DNA of 64,000 nucleotides from Pirellulales bacterium (GCA_016936015.1 JAFGPV010000035.1:62001-126000), one strand, 5' to 3'; numbered from the stretch's first letter, positions 49,515 to 60,649 are shown. Made by a program: numbers and translations. Notes: generated by a model from the letters alone, not told the origin.

Positions 49515-51721
49515 ATCCCGTATTAATGAGACTGTTACAGGGAGTAATTGCGTTGATTTGTCTCTTGAATTCCGTAAAAAAGAGATGCATCGGGCCAAAG
49601 GCCCGGCATTCACCCAGCCCAGGGCATCGCCCTGGGTCAAGGGGAATGAGTTCCCGTTTTCATCGGCCCAACGGGCCAACCGTTCCTCGTTTACTTCGCA
49701 GGGGAACGATTGGCCCGTTGGGCCGCACCCGCGGCGCATCCCTCGTTTCCCCAGGGCGTTGCCCTGGGCTGGGAGAACCTCGCCCCTTCGGGGCATGGAA
49801 AAGCGTTCTCATAATCATCGCTTCCCTACTGATCACGTGTTCTTCCGGCGGCGCGGCCTCTGCGGCGGGCGACCAGCCGGAACTGCTCGTCGAGGTCGAT
49901 CGGACGGAGATCTACGAAGGCGAGTCGGTGCTCTACCGCGTGACGCTCAACCACGTCGAACACCCTTCGCCGCCGAAACTGGAAGGTTTCGACCGCGATT
50001 TTACGGTTACCTCGCTGGGAGAGCAGTCGCTCGATTTCCAAAACGTGATGATCATCAACGGCCGCCGGACAGAGACCATCCGCCGGGGCCGGCAATACAA
50101 CTACCAGTTGACGCCGAAGCGGACCGGGGAACTGACGATTCCCGCCCCGACGGCGGAAGTGGATGGCGTGACGCTCCGCGGCCGGGCGGTGCGGATCTCC
50201 GTCGAACCCGCCTCCCGGCAGGACGTCGTGCGGATGGAGATCACCGTAGCGCCGCAGGCCGTCTATCCGTTGCAGCCGTTTCAGGTCACGCTCTCGATCG
50301 CGGTCAAAGCGCTGCCCGGGCCGGAGGCGGATAAAAATCCGCTCGGCGTGCAATCCGCCCCGCCGCAACTGATCATCCCCTGGGCCAACGACCGCCGGCT
50401 GCCCGAGGGCTTGGAACCGGAGACCGATCTGGACCGCTGGCTGGGCCGGCTGGTCGACCGGCGGGGGACCGGTTTCGCCGTCAACAATTTCCGCCAACGC
50501 GACGTGTTCTCGTTTTTCGAGGACCGGCCGCTGACGTTCATGCCCCGGCCGGAGAAAATTGAACTGTCCGACAAGGACGGCAAGCAGGCGGTCTACTGGC
50601 GCTACCAATTCAAGCGGACCTTCACGGCGACGAAGGTTGACGTGTACACCTTCGGGCCGGCGACGCTGAAAGGCGTCTTCGGCGTCGCCGGGGACGCCGA
50701 GGACCGGTTGGTCGGCAAGGAGATCTACGCCGTGGCCAAGGCCCTGCACGTGGCGATCAAGGACGTTCCCACGGAAGGCCGGCCGGAGTCGTACTGCGGG
50801 GCCATCGGGCGGTTCGACCTCTCGGCCGAACTGACCCCGCGGAAGGCGAAGACCGGCGACCCGATGACGCTGACGCTGACCCTCTCGGGCCAAGGGACCC
50901 TGGAGGACGCCGTGGCGCCCGACCTGGCGAAGATCCCGGGCATCGCCGGGAAATTCAAGGTCTACGACGCCACCGAACAGACCCGCGACGGTCGGCGGCA
51001 ATTCACCTACAGCCTCCGCCCCCTCGATGCGGACGTCACGGAATTCCCCGCCATTCCAGTTGCGTACTTCGACGTTCAGCAGGATCGTTTCGTCACGCAG
51101 CGCACCCCGCCGATGCCGATCGAGATCAGCCGGGCCGCGGTGCTGGCCGGGCGCGACATCGTCGCGGCGCCCGGCGCCGCCGCCGGCCGTTCTCAGGAAG
51201 TGGAAATGCAGAAGGGCGGAATCTACGCGAACATCCTCGATCCGAACCTGGCGGTCGATCAGGGCGTGGATCCGCAACCATGGTTGATCGGCTTGGGCGG
51301 CGTAACGGGATTTTACGCGCTGTTGGCCTTCGGCGCGGTCGCCTGGCGTCGGCGTTCGGGCGACACGGTCCGGCTCCGCCGCCGGTCCGCCCCGGCCGCC
51401 GCCCATAAGCGTCTCCACGCCGGACTGGACGCCCTGCAAGCCGGCCAAAAACGCGAGGGGATCGAACAGATCGAAGCGGCCGTGAAGAACCTGGTCGCCG
51501 ACTGGATCGACGCCCCCGCCGCCGGAATGACCGCCGCCGAGGCCGCCCGGCACCTCGAAACGCTCGGCGTCAACGGCGAGGTGATCGCCGCCGCCCGCCG
51601 GCTGTTGGACAACTGCGAAAGCGTCCGCTACGGCGCCACGGCCGCCGACCTGGCCGCGCTGCACCGCGACGCCCGGCCGACGGTGCAGTCGCTGTTGAAG
51701 GCGCTGCGGAGGGCAAAATGA
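49508..51721 (+). CDS. batD: BatD-type protein (oxygen-tolerance family), start uncertain
   Basis: 737 residues if the whole frame is used, starting at TTG 49508 or ATG 49526. The mature part begins at about base 49860 with AAGDQPELLVEVDRTEIYEG, then two or three BatD-type beta domains (RVTLNHVEHPSPPKLEGFDR, VKALPGPEADKNPLGVQS, FDLSAELTPRKAKTGDPMTL) and a membrane helix WLIGLGGVTGFYALLAFGAV followed by a cytoplasmic tail. A signal-like KSVLIIIASLLITCSSGG precedes it at about 49803. Between the possible starts and this signal lies repeat R13 (49592-49798), so the native start may be lost or non-ATG. Overlaps batE start as ATGA. Confidence 0.85.
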   Translation: MVNPVLMRLLQGVIALICLLNSVKKRCIGPKARHSPSPGHRPGSRGMSSRFHRPNGPTVPRLLRRGTIGPLGRTRGASLVSPGRCPGLGEPRPFGAWKSVLIIIASLLITCSSGGAASAAGDQPELLVEVDRTEIYEGESVLYRVTLNHVEHPSPPKLEGFDRDFTVTSLGEQSLDFQNVMIINGRRTETIRRGRQYNYQLTPKRTGELTIPAPTAEVDGVTLRGRAVRISVEPASRQDVVRMEITVAPQAVYPLQPFQVTLSIAVKALPGPEADKNPLGVQSAPPQLIIPWANDRRLPEGLEPETDLDRWLGRLVDRRGTGFAVNNFRQRDVFSFFEDRPLTFMPRPEKIELSDKDGKQAVYWRYQFKRTFTATKVDVYTFGPATLKGVFGVAGDAEDRLVGKEIYAVAKALHVAIKDVPTEGRPESYCGAIGRFDLSAELTPRKAKTGDPMTLTLTLSGQGTLEDAVAPDLAKIPGIAGKFKVYDATEQTRDGRRQFTYSLRPLDADVTEFPAIPVAYFDVQQDRFVTQRTPPMPIEISRAAVLAGRDIVAAPGAAAGRSQEVEMQKGGIYANILDPNLAVDQGVDPQPWLIGLGGVTGFYALLAFGAVAWRRRSGDTVRLRRRSAPAAAHKRLHAGLDALQAGQKREGIEQIEAAVKNLVADWIDAPAAGMTAAEAARHLETLGVNGEVIAAARRLLDNCESVRYGATAADLAALHRDARPTVQSLLKALRRAK
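49592..49798. repeat. Compound repeat R13 at batD 5' end
   Basis: Contains cagggcatcgccctgggtca, ggcccaacgggccaaccgtt and its partner ttggcccgttgggcc, and cccagggcgttgccctgggc. Several nested palindromes flanking one another over about 200 bases; translated as S-P-S-P-G-H-R-P-G and related phrases if the upstream start is used. Confidence 0.8.
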
Positions 51722-52533
51722 TGAAGAACGTTTTAAATCTCAAATCTCAAATCTCAAATCTCAAATTGAAATTTGCAATTTGCATTTTGCAATTTGCAAT
51801 ACTATTCCTCCTGCCCGGCTGCGTCCGCCGGACCGACTTGGAGACGGTGCACCAGTTTGAAGCCGCCCAGAAGACCTTCGACGAGGCGACCACGCCGGAG
51901 GATTTCGTCAAGGCGGCGGCACAGTATCAGGAGATTGCGGACGCGGGGATCCAGTCGGGGGCGGTGTACTATAACCTGGGCAACGCCTGGATGCGGGCCA
52001 AGCAGCCCGGCCGGGCCGTGGCCGCCTACCGGTTGGCCCAGCGGTACCTGCCCCGGGACCGGGCCTTGGAGGAAAATCTCCGCAACGCCCTGCGCCGGCA
52101 AGACGTCGCCCCCCGCGAGTCGCTCTGGGAGACGATCTTCTTCTGGCAGAACTGGCTGAGCTATCCGGAAAAATTCTACGCCGCCGCCGTAGCCGTGGGG
52201 CTGACGTTCCTCTGCGGGGTGGTCGTGCTATTGCTTCCGCGCCGCCGCGTGTGGAAACGGCTCGCCTGGGTCGGATTAGCGCTCAGTGCCCTGCTGATCG
52301 CCTCAGCCGCCTACGACTGGTACCGCTTCGACGATCTGACCCACGGGGTGGTCGTCCAGGCGGAAGTGACCGCGCGGAAGGGAAATGCGGAGAATTACGC
52401 CCCGGCCTTCAACGAAAAGCTGGACGAAGGAACGGAATTCCGGCTCCTGGACCGTCGCGGCGACTGGCTGTTGATCCGCCTGGGCGGCGGGCAGGAGGGA
52501 TGGATCCCCGAGAAGACGGCCGTCCTCTATTAA
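51718..52533 (+). CDS. batE: BatE-type lipoprotein with TPR and SH3 domains
   Basis: 271 residues. Signal peptide VLNLKSQISNLKLKFAICIL with LQFAILFLLPGC (lipobox), largely encoded by a 7-bp array. TPR segment KAAAQYQEIADAGIQSGAVY followed by YNLGNAWMRAKQPGRAVAAY; two membrane helices (VAVGLTFLCGVVVLLLP, LAWVGLALSALLIASAAY); C-terminal SH3-like domain VVVQAEVTARKGNAENYAPA with GDWLLIRLGGGQEGWIP. Matches the BatE layout. Last gene of the operon; downstream is a cluster of R9 and R10 repeats. Confidence 0.88.
   Translation: MMKNVLNLKSQISNLKLKFAICILQFAILFLLPGCVRRTDLETVHQFEAAQKTFDEATTPEDFVKAAAQYQEIADAGIQSGAVYYNLGNAWMRAKQPGRAVAAYRLAQRYLPRDRALEENLRNALRRQDVAPRESLWETIFFWQNWLSYPEKFYAAAVAVGLTFLCGVVVLLLPRRRVWKRLAWVGLALSALLIASAAYDWYRFDDLTHGVVVQAEVTARKGNAENYAPAFNEKLDEGTEFRLLDRRGDWLLIRLGGGQEGWIPEKTAVLY
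51735..51800 (+). repeat. 7-bp array (caaatct/caatttg) encoding batE signal peptide
   Basis: Units caaatctcaaatctcaaatc then gcaatttgcattttgcaatt; begins 17 bases after the batE start and is translated as the n-region and part of the hydrophobic core of the lipoprotein signal, up to a few residues before the lipobox. Confidence 0.9.
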
Positions 52534-52537
52534 CATC

Positions 52538-52737
52538 GATGCGGCATCTTGCCGCATAATAGAACCTGGGTGCCATGCCCACGCTTGCGTGGGCATGTTG
52601 CTTTTTTCCCACATTTCCAACATGCCCACACAAGCGTGGGCATGGCACCCAACTTTCCCAACAGAAACCAAGTCGATGCGGCATCTTGCCGCATTATGGA
52701 AAACAGGCAGAAAGCGGCAAGATGCCGCTTCTACATC
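52538..52737. repeat. Repeat cluster: three R10 palindromes around one R9
   Basis: R10 copies: gatgcggcatcttgccgcat at 52538-52557 and 52675-52694, and agcggcaagatgccgcttct at 52712-52733. Between the first two sits an R9 element (52568-52650) of 83 bases like 19214-19296. The region separates batE from the pseudopilin gene; no gene is recognised in it. Confidence 0.85.
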
Positions 52738-52844
52738 ACCCTTTTGGAGGGGTGGAATATCGCTTGTGATTTTCCGCGGAATGGCGATAATAAATAAAGG
52801 AGGGCCGCTGCCAAGGGCAACCGAACGAGTGGGAGTAATGAGCC

Positions 52845-53825
52845 ATGACGTTATACAAACAACAATCATCGCCCCGCGGCTTCACGCTCGTGGAAATCCT
52901 GGTGGTGATCTCCATCATCGGCCTCCTGGCCGGCCTGATCACCGCGGGGGCCATCGTGGCCATCAACAGCGCGAAACGGGCGACCATCACCACGGATCTG
53001 TCGCAGTTGGACATGGCCCTGAAAAACGCCAAGACCAAACTTGGCGACGCCTATCCGCCCGACGGCACGAACACGGCTGCTGCAAACGACGCCAACAACA
53101 ACAACATCCCCGACGATTTCGAACGTTATTTCCGGAGCGCCTTTCCAAAGGCTAATTTAATCAGCGAGATTCAACGGCTTCAAAGTAATTACAATATCAT
53201 CCTCGACTTTACCTACTATACTCCCCAAACCGCGATGATCTTTTGGCTGGGCGGCATGCCGGAAGATTTATACAATGCCAATCGGCTCAATGACTCCACC
53301 ACAAGAAGCAATTTAAATCCGTTAAGCCCGCTGATCGGATTCAGCAAGAACCCCCTCCAACCGCTTTCCGATCCTTCCACGAGCCGGATCGGTCCCTTTT
53401 TTCAGGATTTGCAGAACAGCCGGCTCGGGGATCCTTGCCCGGATCCGAACGACCATCATGATCCGAGAAGGTCTCTCACCATCTTCCGGACCTACCGTCC
53501 GCCGGTCACAACCTCCTCAAACACACCCTACCTGTACTTTCGCGCTGAATCGCAACGGGCAACGGAGTACTGCTTGCCGGGAACCAATATATTGAAAACC
53601 ATCCCCGGATTTGCCGCCAAACCCTATTGGGACGTCAAGAGCCAGGGATTTGTGAATCCCAAATCCTTCCAACTCCTCTGCGCCGGTCTGGACGGAGAAT
53701 ACGGCAGCGGCAACGCCTTCAATACCGGCATTCAAAGCGGTACTCTTACCTCACCTTACAACGACGCCAACACCGACGATCAAACCAATTTCATTCAGGG
53801 GACGATCGGCAACGCAGTGCCGTAG
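52845..53825 (+). CDS. Prepilin-type / type II secretion G-like pseudopilin
   Basis: 326 residues. N-terminal prepilin cleavage motif RGFTLVEILVVISIIGLLAG (GF/TLVE) with a hydrophobic helix. The rest is a long, weakly conserved globular part rich in Asn, Pro and Thr, with DAYPPDGTNTAAANDANNNN and a C-terminus LLCAGLDGEYGSGNAFNTGI, the 'GLDG..G' calcium-site-like ending of GspG pseudopilins. Processed by a prepilin peptidase. No other secretion genes nearby. Start at ATG 52845 fits the motif distance. Confidence 0.85.
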   Translation: MTLYKQQSSPRGFTLVEILVVISIIGLLAGLITAGAIVAINSAKRATITTDLSQLDMALKNAKTKLGDAYPPDGTNTAAANDANNNNIPDDFERYFRSAFPKANLISEIQRLQSNYNIILDFTYYTPQTAMIFWLGGMPEDLYNANRLNDSTTRSNLNPLSPLIGFSKNPLQPLSDPSTSRIGPFFQDLQNSRLGDPCPDPNDHHDPRRSLTIFRTYRPPVTTSSNTPYLYFRAESQRATEYCLPGTNILKTIPGFAAKPYWDVKSQGFVNPKSFQLLCAGLDGEYGSGNAFNTGIQSGTLTSPYNDANTDDQTNFIQGTIGNAVP

Positions 53826-53838
53826 GATTCACAAACCG

Positions 53839-53954
53839 CGTCGAAGCGGCGTCATTCCGTTTTCTTCAGACCGGATCGTTCAAGAATCGAGAAGCGGCAT
53901 GAAGCCGCTTCGACGTTCCCGTTCCGCCGTGATCGAGGACGGCCCGGCTCGCTG
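53839..53954. repeat. R15 inverted pair and a diverged R11 copy
   Basis: cgtcgaagcggcgtcat at 53839 and gaagcggcatgaagccgctt at 53891 face each other; then gatcgaggacggcccggctc at 53931, related to the 37-bp R11 copies at 16080 and 17799. It lies between the convergent pseudopilin and glmS genes. Confidence 0.7.
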
Positions 53955-53981
53955 TCGCTCAAATCTTGCCCCCTCAATCCT

Positions 53982-55850
<1,869 letters not shown>

Positions 55851-55910
55851 TCTACAATCTCCTACCTACTAATTCGCAAGCGGCTGTTGAAAAAGACAAG
55901 ACGGCAACCA

Positions 55911-55953
55911 CTCATCCCCCATCCTTCATCCCTTATCCCTTTATCCCTTCCCT
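55911..55953. repeat. 7-bp array (catcccc / catcctt)
   Basis: Reads ctcatcccccatccttcatc followed by ccttatccctttatccctt, a degenerate heptamer array between glmS and gmd. It overlaps the last codons of gmd (minus strand). Confidence 0.75.
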
Positions 55954-56922
55954 CTCCTGCCGCACGCGTTTCAAATCCGCTTCGACCATCTGGCGGATCA
56001 AGTCGGGGAAACTGACGGTCGGTTCCCAGCTCAACAGACGCCGCGCTTTCGAGGCGTCGCCGCAGAGGTTGTTGATCTCCGCGGGGCGCAGGAACTTCGG
56101 ATCGCTGCGGACGTACTCCCGCCAGTCCAACTCCGCGTAGCCGAAGGCCAACTCCGCCAACTCGCGGACGGAATGCGTTTTTCCGCTGGCAATTACGTAG
56201 TCGTCGGGCCGTTCCTGCTGGAGCATGAGCCAGGCCGCCCGAACGAAATCGCCGGCGAATCCCCAGTCGCGCCGTGCGTCGAGATTACCCAAGACGAGTT
56301 CGTCTTGCAGGCCGAGTTTGATCCGGGCCGCCGCGTCGGTAATCTTCCGGCTGACAAACTCCTTGCCCCGTAACGGCGACTCGTGATTGAACATGATCCC
56401 CGAACAGGCGAACATCCCGTAGCTTTCGCGGTAATTGACGGTGATCCAATGCCCGTAGGCCTTGGCCGCGCCGTAGGGGCTCCGCGGCCGGAAGGGAGTC
56501 TCCTCGGTTTGCGGCGTCTGCCGGGCCTGGCCGAACATCTCGCTGCTGGAGGCCTGAAAAAAACGGATCGCCGGATCGACCAGACGGATCGCCTCCAAGA
56601 CCCGGGCGACGCCCAGGGCGGTGAACTCGCCGGTTAAAAGGGGTTGCACGAAACTGGTCGGCACGAAACTCTGCGCCGCAAAATTGTAGACCTCCCGAGG
56701 TTGGACGTCCTGCACGAGATTGATGATTGAGAGTTGGTCCAGCAAATCGGCCTGATGCAAGGTAAGCCGGTCGTGAAGATGGGCGATCCGCTCGAAGTTC
56801 TCCGTACTGGCGCGACGGACCATTCCGTGCACTTCGTATTGTTTCTCCAGCAGGAATTCCGCGAGATAAGCGCCGTCCTGGCCCGTAATTCCGGTAATCA
56901 ACGCACGTCGTGGTGTGCTCAT
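55933..56922 (-). CDS. gmd: GDP-mannose 4,6-dehydratase
   Basis: 329 residues from ATG 56922. NADP-binding [19 protein letters not shown]-x-x-S region [16 protein letters not shown], catalytic Tyr-Lys in [17 protein letters not shown], and [16 protein letters not shown], all diagnostic for Gmd rather than general epimerases. It forms GDP-4-keto-6-deoxy-D-mannose, the precursor of GDP-fucose and GDP-D-rhamnose for exopolysaccharide. The frame extended to 56964 is rejected. Neighbours include glmS and a Wza-type export lipoprotein on the other side, suggesting surface polysaccharide production; its last codons are encoded by a 7-bp array. Confidence 0.94.
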   Translation of the reverse strand: MSTPRRALITGITGQDGAYLAEFLLEKQYEVHGMVRRASTENFERIAHLHDRLTLHQADLLDQLSIINLVQDVQPREVYNFAAQSFVPTSFVQPLLTGEFTALGVARVLEAIRLVDPAIRFFQASSSEMFGQARQTPQTEETPFRPRSPYGAAKAYGHWITVNYRESYGMFACSGIMFNHESPLRGKEFVSRKITDAAARIKLGLQDELVLGNLDARRDWGFAGDFVRAAWLMLQQERPDDYVIASGKTHSVRELAELAFGYAELDWREYVRSDPKFLRPAEINNLCGDASKARRLLSWEPTVSFPDLIRQMVEADLKRVRQEREGIKG

Positions 56923-56983
56923 TGAAATACGAATGTATCCGGAAAACAGCGTGGGAACAACCAATCCAAGCTGAAAACAATTT

Positions 56984-57043
56984 GGCTCCTGCCGCCGGCG
57001 AGTGCTTTTTCACGCCCGATCGGCGGCAGGAGCCGCCTCCTAC
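56984..57043. repeat. Truncated inverted repeat pair R7
   Basis: ggctcctgccgccggcg on the left, lacking the gtaggaggc head, and gcaggagccgcctcctac on the right. Between the divergent gmd and polysaccharide-export genes. A decayed version of 4161-4220. Confidence 0.8.
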
Positions 57044-57174
57044 AAAAAAGCACCGCCCCAATTATTCTGGTAAACAAGGCAAAGTATTTGGCAAACTTTG
57101 CCGATTATCTCGACTAATCCAATTAAGAGGAAGACGGTGTCTGTCTATTTTTATTATATTAGCCAGCTTAACAA

Positions 57175-58251
57175 ATGATCTCCTCATATTCAAGAATTTC
57201 GCGAAGATCGAGGATATCATGGTTGGCGGTTGGTCTATTGCTCGTTGCGAGTGGATGCCAGACATTTGACTATTACGCGAAGACCCTTGCGCCCCCTCTT
57301 CCAGATGGAATGATGCCGCCGCACGAACGGGAGATGGTTTCCCTCCCGTCTTATCGGATCGAGCCGCCCGACATTCTTGAAATTGGGATTCGCAAAATGG
57401 TGCCGCGACCGCCATATCGGATCCAAATCTACGACGTGCTTTCCATCCGGGCGAGTGGAACACTGCCGAAAGAGCCGATTGATAACTACTTCATCGTGCA
57501 AAGCGAGGGCGAAGTGGATTTCGGACCGGTATACGGCCAGGCGCGAGTGGCCGGTTTGACGCTCGATGAGGCAAAGCAGGCGATCGTCACCCATCTGAGA
57601 TCCGTCCTCCGCGAGCCGGCGGTAAGCATCCAACTCGCTCGCACGGCCGGCACCCAAGAGATCAACGGCACGTATCTGGTCCACAGCGACGGAACCATCA
57701 ATCTTCGAAGATACGGAGCCGTTCCGGTAGCTGGCAAAACGCCGGCCGAGGCGGAAGTAACCATCGAGCACGCATTGGACCGGGATTTTGACGATCCCGA
57801 TATCACAGTCAACGTCATCGGATTCAATAGCAAGGTCTTTTATGTGATTCGCAACAACGGGGCTCAAGGCGACGAGGTGATCCGCATCCCGGTTTCCGGC
57901 AACGACACCGTCCTGGACGCCGTGGGGAAGATCGGGGGATTGTCGCGGGTTTCGAGTACGCGGATGTGGATTGCCCGGCCGGTCCCCGGCGGACAAGGCT
58001 GTGAGCAGATCCTCCCCGTCGATTATCTGGCCATTACCCGGGGCGCACGGACAACGACAAACTATCAGCTCATGCCCGGCGACCGGCTCTATATCGCCGA
58101 AGACGGCCTGCTGGCGGCAACCGGCGTCTTGTATCAATTCACTAATCCCATGTACCAAGTGCTGGGAGTATCGCAACTCGGCGCTCAGACGGTCCAGGGC
58201 CTCCAAATGATGGGCCGCGCGTATAACTTGAATGTCCGAAGAGGCTATTAA
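57175..58251 (+). CDS. Polysaccharide export lipoprotein (Wza-like)
   Basis: 358 residues. Signal peptide with lipobox LLLVASGCQTF. Two poly-export domains (RIQIYDVLSIRASGTLPKEP and TYLVHSDGTINLRRYGAVPV with REPAVSIQL) followed by an SLBB-type region (IRIPVSGNDTVLDAVGKIGG) and LMPGDRLYIAEDG. Wza-type proteins form an octameric outer-membrane conduit. Its presence next to gmd implies synthesis of a surface polysaccharide, though other biosynthetic genes are not in the window. Start at ATG 57175 fits the signal peptide. Confidence 0.92.
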   Translation: MISSYSRISRRSRISWLAVGLLLVASGCQTFDYYAKTLAPPLPDGMMPPHEREMVSLPSYRIEPPDILEIGIRKMVPRPPYRIQIYDVLSIRASGTLPKEPIDNYFIVQSEGEVDFGPVYGQARVAGLTLDEAKQAIVTHLRSVLREPAVSIQLARTAGTQEINGTYLVHSDGTINLRRYGAVPVAGKTPAEAEVTIEHALDRDFDDPDITVNVIGFNSKVFYVIRNNGAQGDEVIRIPVSGNDTVLDAVGKIGGLSRVSSTRMWIARPVPGGQGCEQILPVDYLAITRGARTTTNYQLMPGDRLYIAEDGLLAATGVLYQFTNPMYQVLGVSQLGAQTVQGLQMMGRAYNLNVRRGY

Positions 58252-58306
58252 GCCCTCGAAGTCGGAACGGAAAGAGAGGAGAAAGGGCGGAAAGGACGGC
58301 GGCGTT

Positions 58307-58561
58307 TCATCCGCCGTGGGCGGTTTTCAATCCCGCTTCCGCGGCAGAGGGAAATTTGTCGGCCTCGACCTTCGCCCGCAGCGCGGCGTCACCGTCTTTC
58401 CAGAAAAACAAGCCGCCTCTTTTTCCCGGCGACCCGGAGGACGGCCAAGACGAACAGCCCGTCAATAATCCGGCGACGACCAGAACCAGGGCCATCGCCG
58501 CCCTCATCGCCCGGCGACGCGGTAAGCAACGACAGATTGACGACGCAACGGAATTGCTCAT
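58307..58561 (-). CDS. Small lipoprotein, paralogue 2
   Basis: 84 residues from ATG 58561. Signal peptide ALVLVVAGLLTGCSSW with lipobox, then GSPGKRGGLFFWKDGDAALR and a short helical tail ending AAEAGLKTAHGG. No domain recognised. Shares the lipobox region 'GCSSW.SSGSP/APP' with the neighbouring lipoprotein at 58668-58988, suggesting duplication. Convergent with the export gene at 57175-58251. Confidence 0.7.
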   Translation of the reverse strand: MSNSVASSICRCLPRRRAMRAAMALVLVVAGLLTGCSSWPSSGSPGKRGGLFFWKDGDAALRAKVEADKFPSAAEAGLKTAHGG

Positions 58562-58667
58562 AGCATACGTTTTCTCAATGGGGAAGAGGCTCCTGCCGTC
58601 GAGGGAACGGGCGAAGCGCCGCCCTCGATCAATCGAAAACAACGGAGTCGGTCTTCGCTCGGGTCTT

Positions 58668-58988
58668 TCAGGGACCGGGACGTTCCTGACCGATCCAATC
58701 GCTGGGATTCCGGGGTTTCTCCTTTTTCGTCGCAAACAGCGACGACAACCAATTCGTCTTGTTTTCCTTTTTCGCCGGTTTGATCCAGGGATTGTAGGGA
58801 AGCGGCGATTGTTTCTTCGGCGGCGCGGACGACGACCAGGACGAACAACCCCCTGAAAATCCGACGGCCGCCAGAATCAGCGCCACAACCAAGACCTGCG
58901 GCAGCCGGAGCAAAGCGCAAGGGCGCCCAAAGGATGAAAAGGTCCAGGCCAATCCCGACGTGATCCGAAAAAACCAGCGTGTAGTCAT
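58668..58988 (-). CDS. Small lipoprotein, paralogue 1
   Basis: 106 residues from ATG 58988. Long basic n-region then VLVVALILAAVGFSGGCSSW, a lipobox variant, followed by SSSAPPKKQSPLPYNPWIKP and a Lys-rich part (KKENKTNWLSSLFATKKEKP). Related to 58307-58561 around the lipobox. Such short Pro/Lys-rich lipoproteins are common in Planctomycetes near envelope genes; function unknown. Confidence 0.7.
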   Translation of the reverse strand: MTTRWFFRITSGLAWTFSSFGRPCALLRLPQVLVVALILAAVGFSGGCSSWSSSAPPKKQSPLPYNPWIKPAKKENKTNWLSSLFATKKEKPRNPSDWIGQERPGP

Positions 58989-59341
58989 GGCGGATTCTCC
59001 GCGATAAACAAGGACGCCAAACCGAATATCCACGAGAAGACCGAAGAGCAGCGTTATCGACTTCCGGTTCCCTCGGCACATTCCCTAAAACTGAAATGCC
59101 TGCGCCGAAGGGGCGGGAGTTTCGCAAAACACCCCCGGAATGTCCAGAGCGATTTTTGATTGGTTCTGTGTTAAGGGGCCATTAATATACCCTGAATATG
59201 TTAAATTGGGCAATCTGGATAATCGTGCAGTTCAATTGTCATTCTGAACGGGGAAAAGAATCGGTCATCGCAGATTCTTCGCTATGCTAAAGATGATCCC
59301 GGTGGTGTTCATCTTGGGAAAAAATAGTTACACTGTGTCCC
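58989..59341. other. Intergenic region before rhaA
   Basis: 353 bases between the divergent lipoprotein and rhaA genes; both promoters should be here. A/T-rich around 59160-59210 and 59310-59340. None of the window's palindromes or heptamer arrays are seen. A regulator site for rhamnose cannot be assigned. Confidence 0.5.
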
Positions 59342-60610
59342 ATGATGAACAATACAACCATTGAAAAGACGTACGCGTTGGCCAAAGAGCAGTATGCCGC
59401 CTGGGGCGTTGATACCGAAGCGGCACTTGCATCTTTGCGCCAAGTTCCAATTTCGATCCAATGCTGGCAGGGCGACGACGTGGGCGGCTTCGAGAATCCC
59501 GAGGCGGGACTGAGCGGGGGGATCCTGGCCACGGGCAATTATCCCGGCCGGGCGCGGACCGCCGACGAGTTGCGGTCCGACGCCGTCAAGGCCCTGAGCC
59601 TGATCCCCGGCCGACATCGCTTCAGCATCCACGCCATTTACCTGGAGCCGGGGCCGAAGCGGGTCGAACGCGATCAGATCGAGACCAAACATTTTTCCCG
59701 CTGGATCGACTGGGCGGCGGAGTTGGGGATCGGCCTGGATTTCAATTCCACCTTTTTCTCCCACGCCAAGGCGGCCGACGGTTTCACGCTCTGCCACCGC
59801 GACGAAGGGATCCGTAAGTTCTGGATCGACCACGGCATCGCCTGCCGCAAGATCGGCGCGGACATCGGCCGGCGGCTGAACAATCCCTGCATCCACAACA
59901 TCTGGATCCCCGACGGGATGAAAGACCTGACCGTCGATCGAAAAGGCCCCCGCCAGCGGCTGATCCAATCGCTCGACGAGATCATGGCGGCCCCCGTCGA
60001 CCGCAAGCTGAACCGCGATTCCGTCGAGTGCAAGCTCTTCGGCATCGGATCGGAGACGTACGTGCCCGGCTCGCACGAGTTTTACCTGGGCTACGCCGTC
60101 AAGAACAAGATGCTGCTGACGCTCGACGCCGGCCACTTCCACCCCACCGAGACGCTGACCGACAAGATCTCCGCCTGCCTCGGCTTCGTCGACGAGTTGC
60201 TGCTGCACGTCAGCCGGGGCGTCCGCTGGGACAGCGACCACGTGGTCATCCTGAGCGACGACCTGAAAGCGATCGCCGAGGAGCTGGTCCGCGGCGACTA
60301 CCTGGACCGCGTGCACGTCGGCCTGGACTTTTTCGACGCCAGCATCAACCGGTTGGCGGCCTGGACCATCGGCGTTCGGGCGATGTTGAAGGCCCTGTTG
60401 GCCGCCCTGCTCGAGCCGACACCCCGGCTCCGCGCGGCGGAGGACGCCGGCGATTACACCGCCCGGCTGGCCATGCTCGAAGAGATCAAGACCCTGCCGC
60501 TGGGCGCCGTCTGGGATCATTATTGCCGGACGATGGACGTCCCGGTCGGCATGGGGTGGATGGACGAAGTGAAGCAATACGAAAGCGACGTGTTGGTAAA
60601 GCGCCGCTGA
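59342..60610 (+). CDS. rhaA: L-rhamnose isomerase
   Basis: 422 residues, the normal size. [15 protein letters not shown] near the N-terminus, [20 protein letters not shown] with metal-binding Asp/His, and [11 protein letters not shown], all characteristic of RhaA. Converts L-rhamnose to L-rhamnulose in the cytoplasm. Followed by repeat R8, rhaT and a GH78 rhamnosidase on the same strand, so the set forms a rhamnose-glycan utilisation cluster. Confidence 0.97.
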   Translation: MMNNTTIEKTYALAKEQYAAWGVDTEAALASLRQVPISIQCWQGDDVGGFENPEAGLSGGILATGNYPGRARTADELRSDAVKALSLIPGRHRFSIHAIYLEPGPKRVERDQIETKHFSRWIDWAAELGIGLDFNSTFFSHAKAADGFTLCHRDEGIRKFWIDHGIACRKIGADIGRRLNNPCIHNIWIPDGMKDLTVDRKGPRQRLIQSLDEIMAAPVDRKLNRDSVECKLFGIGSETYVPGSHEFYLGYAVKNKMLLTLDAGHFHPTETLTDKISACLGFVDELLLHVSRGVRWDSDHVVILSDDLKAIAEELVRGDYLDRVHVGLDFFDASINRLAAWTIGVRAMLKALLAALLEPTPRLRAAEDAGDYTARLAMLEEIKTLPLGAVWDHYCRTMDVPVGMGWMDEVKQYESDVLVKRR

Positions 60611-60649
60611 CGCATCGGTTGTGGATGAAAGAACTAATGTCGGGTTTAA

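Noticed and set aside
58232-58468. 78-residue + strand ORF after the export lipoprotein
   Set aside because: Antisense to a better supported small lipoprotein gene and without a ribosome site.
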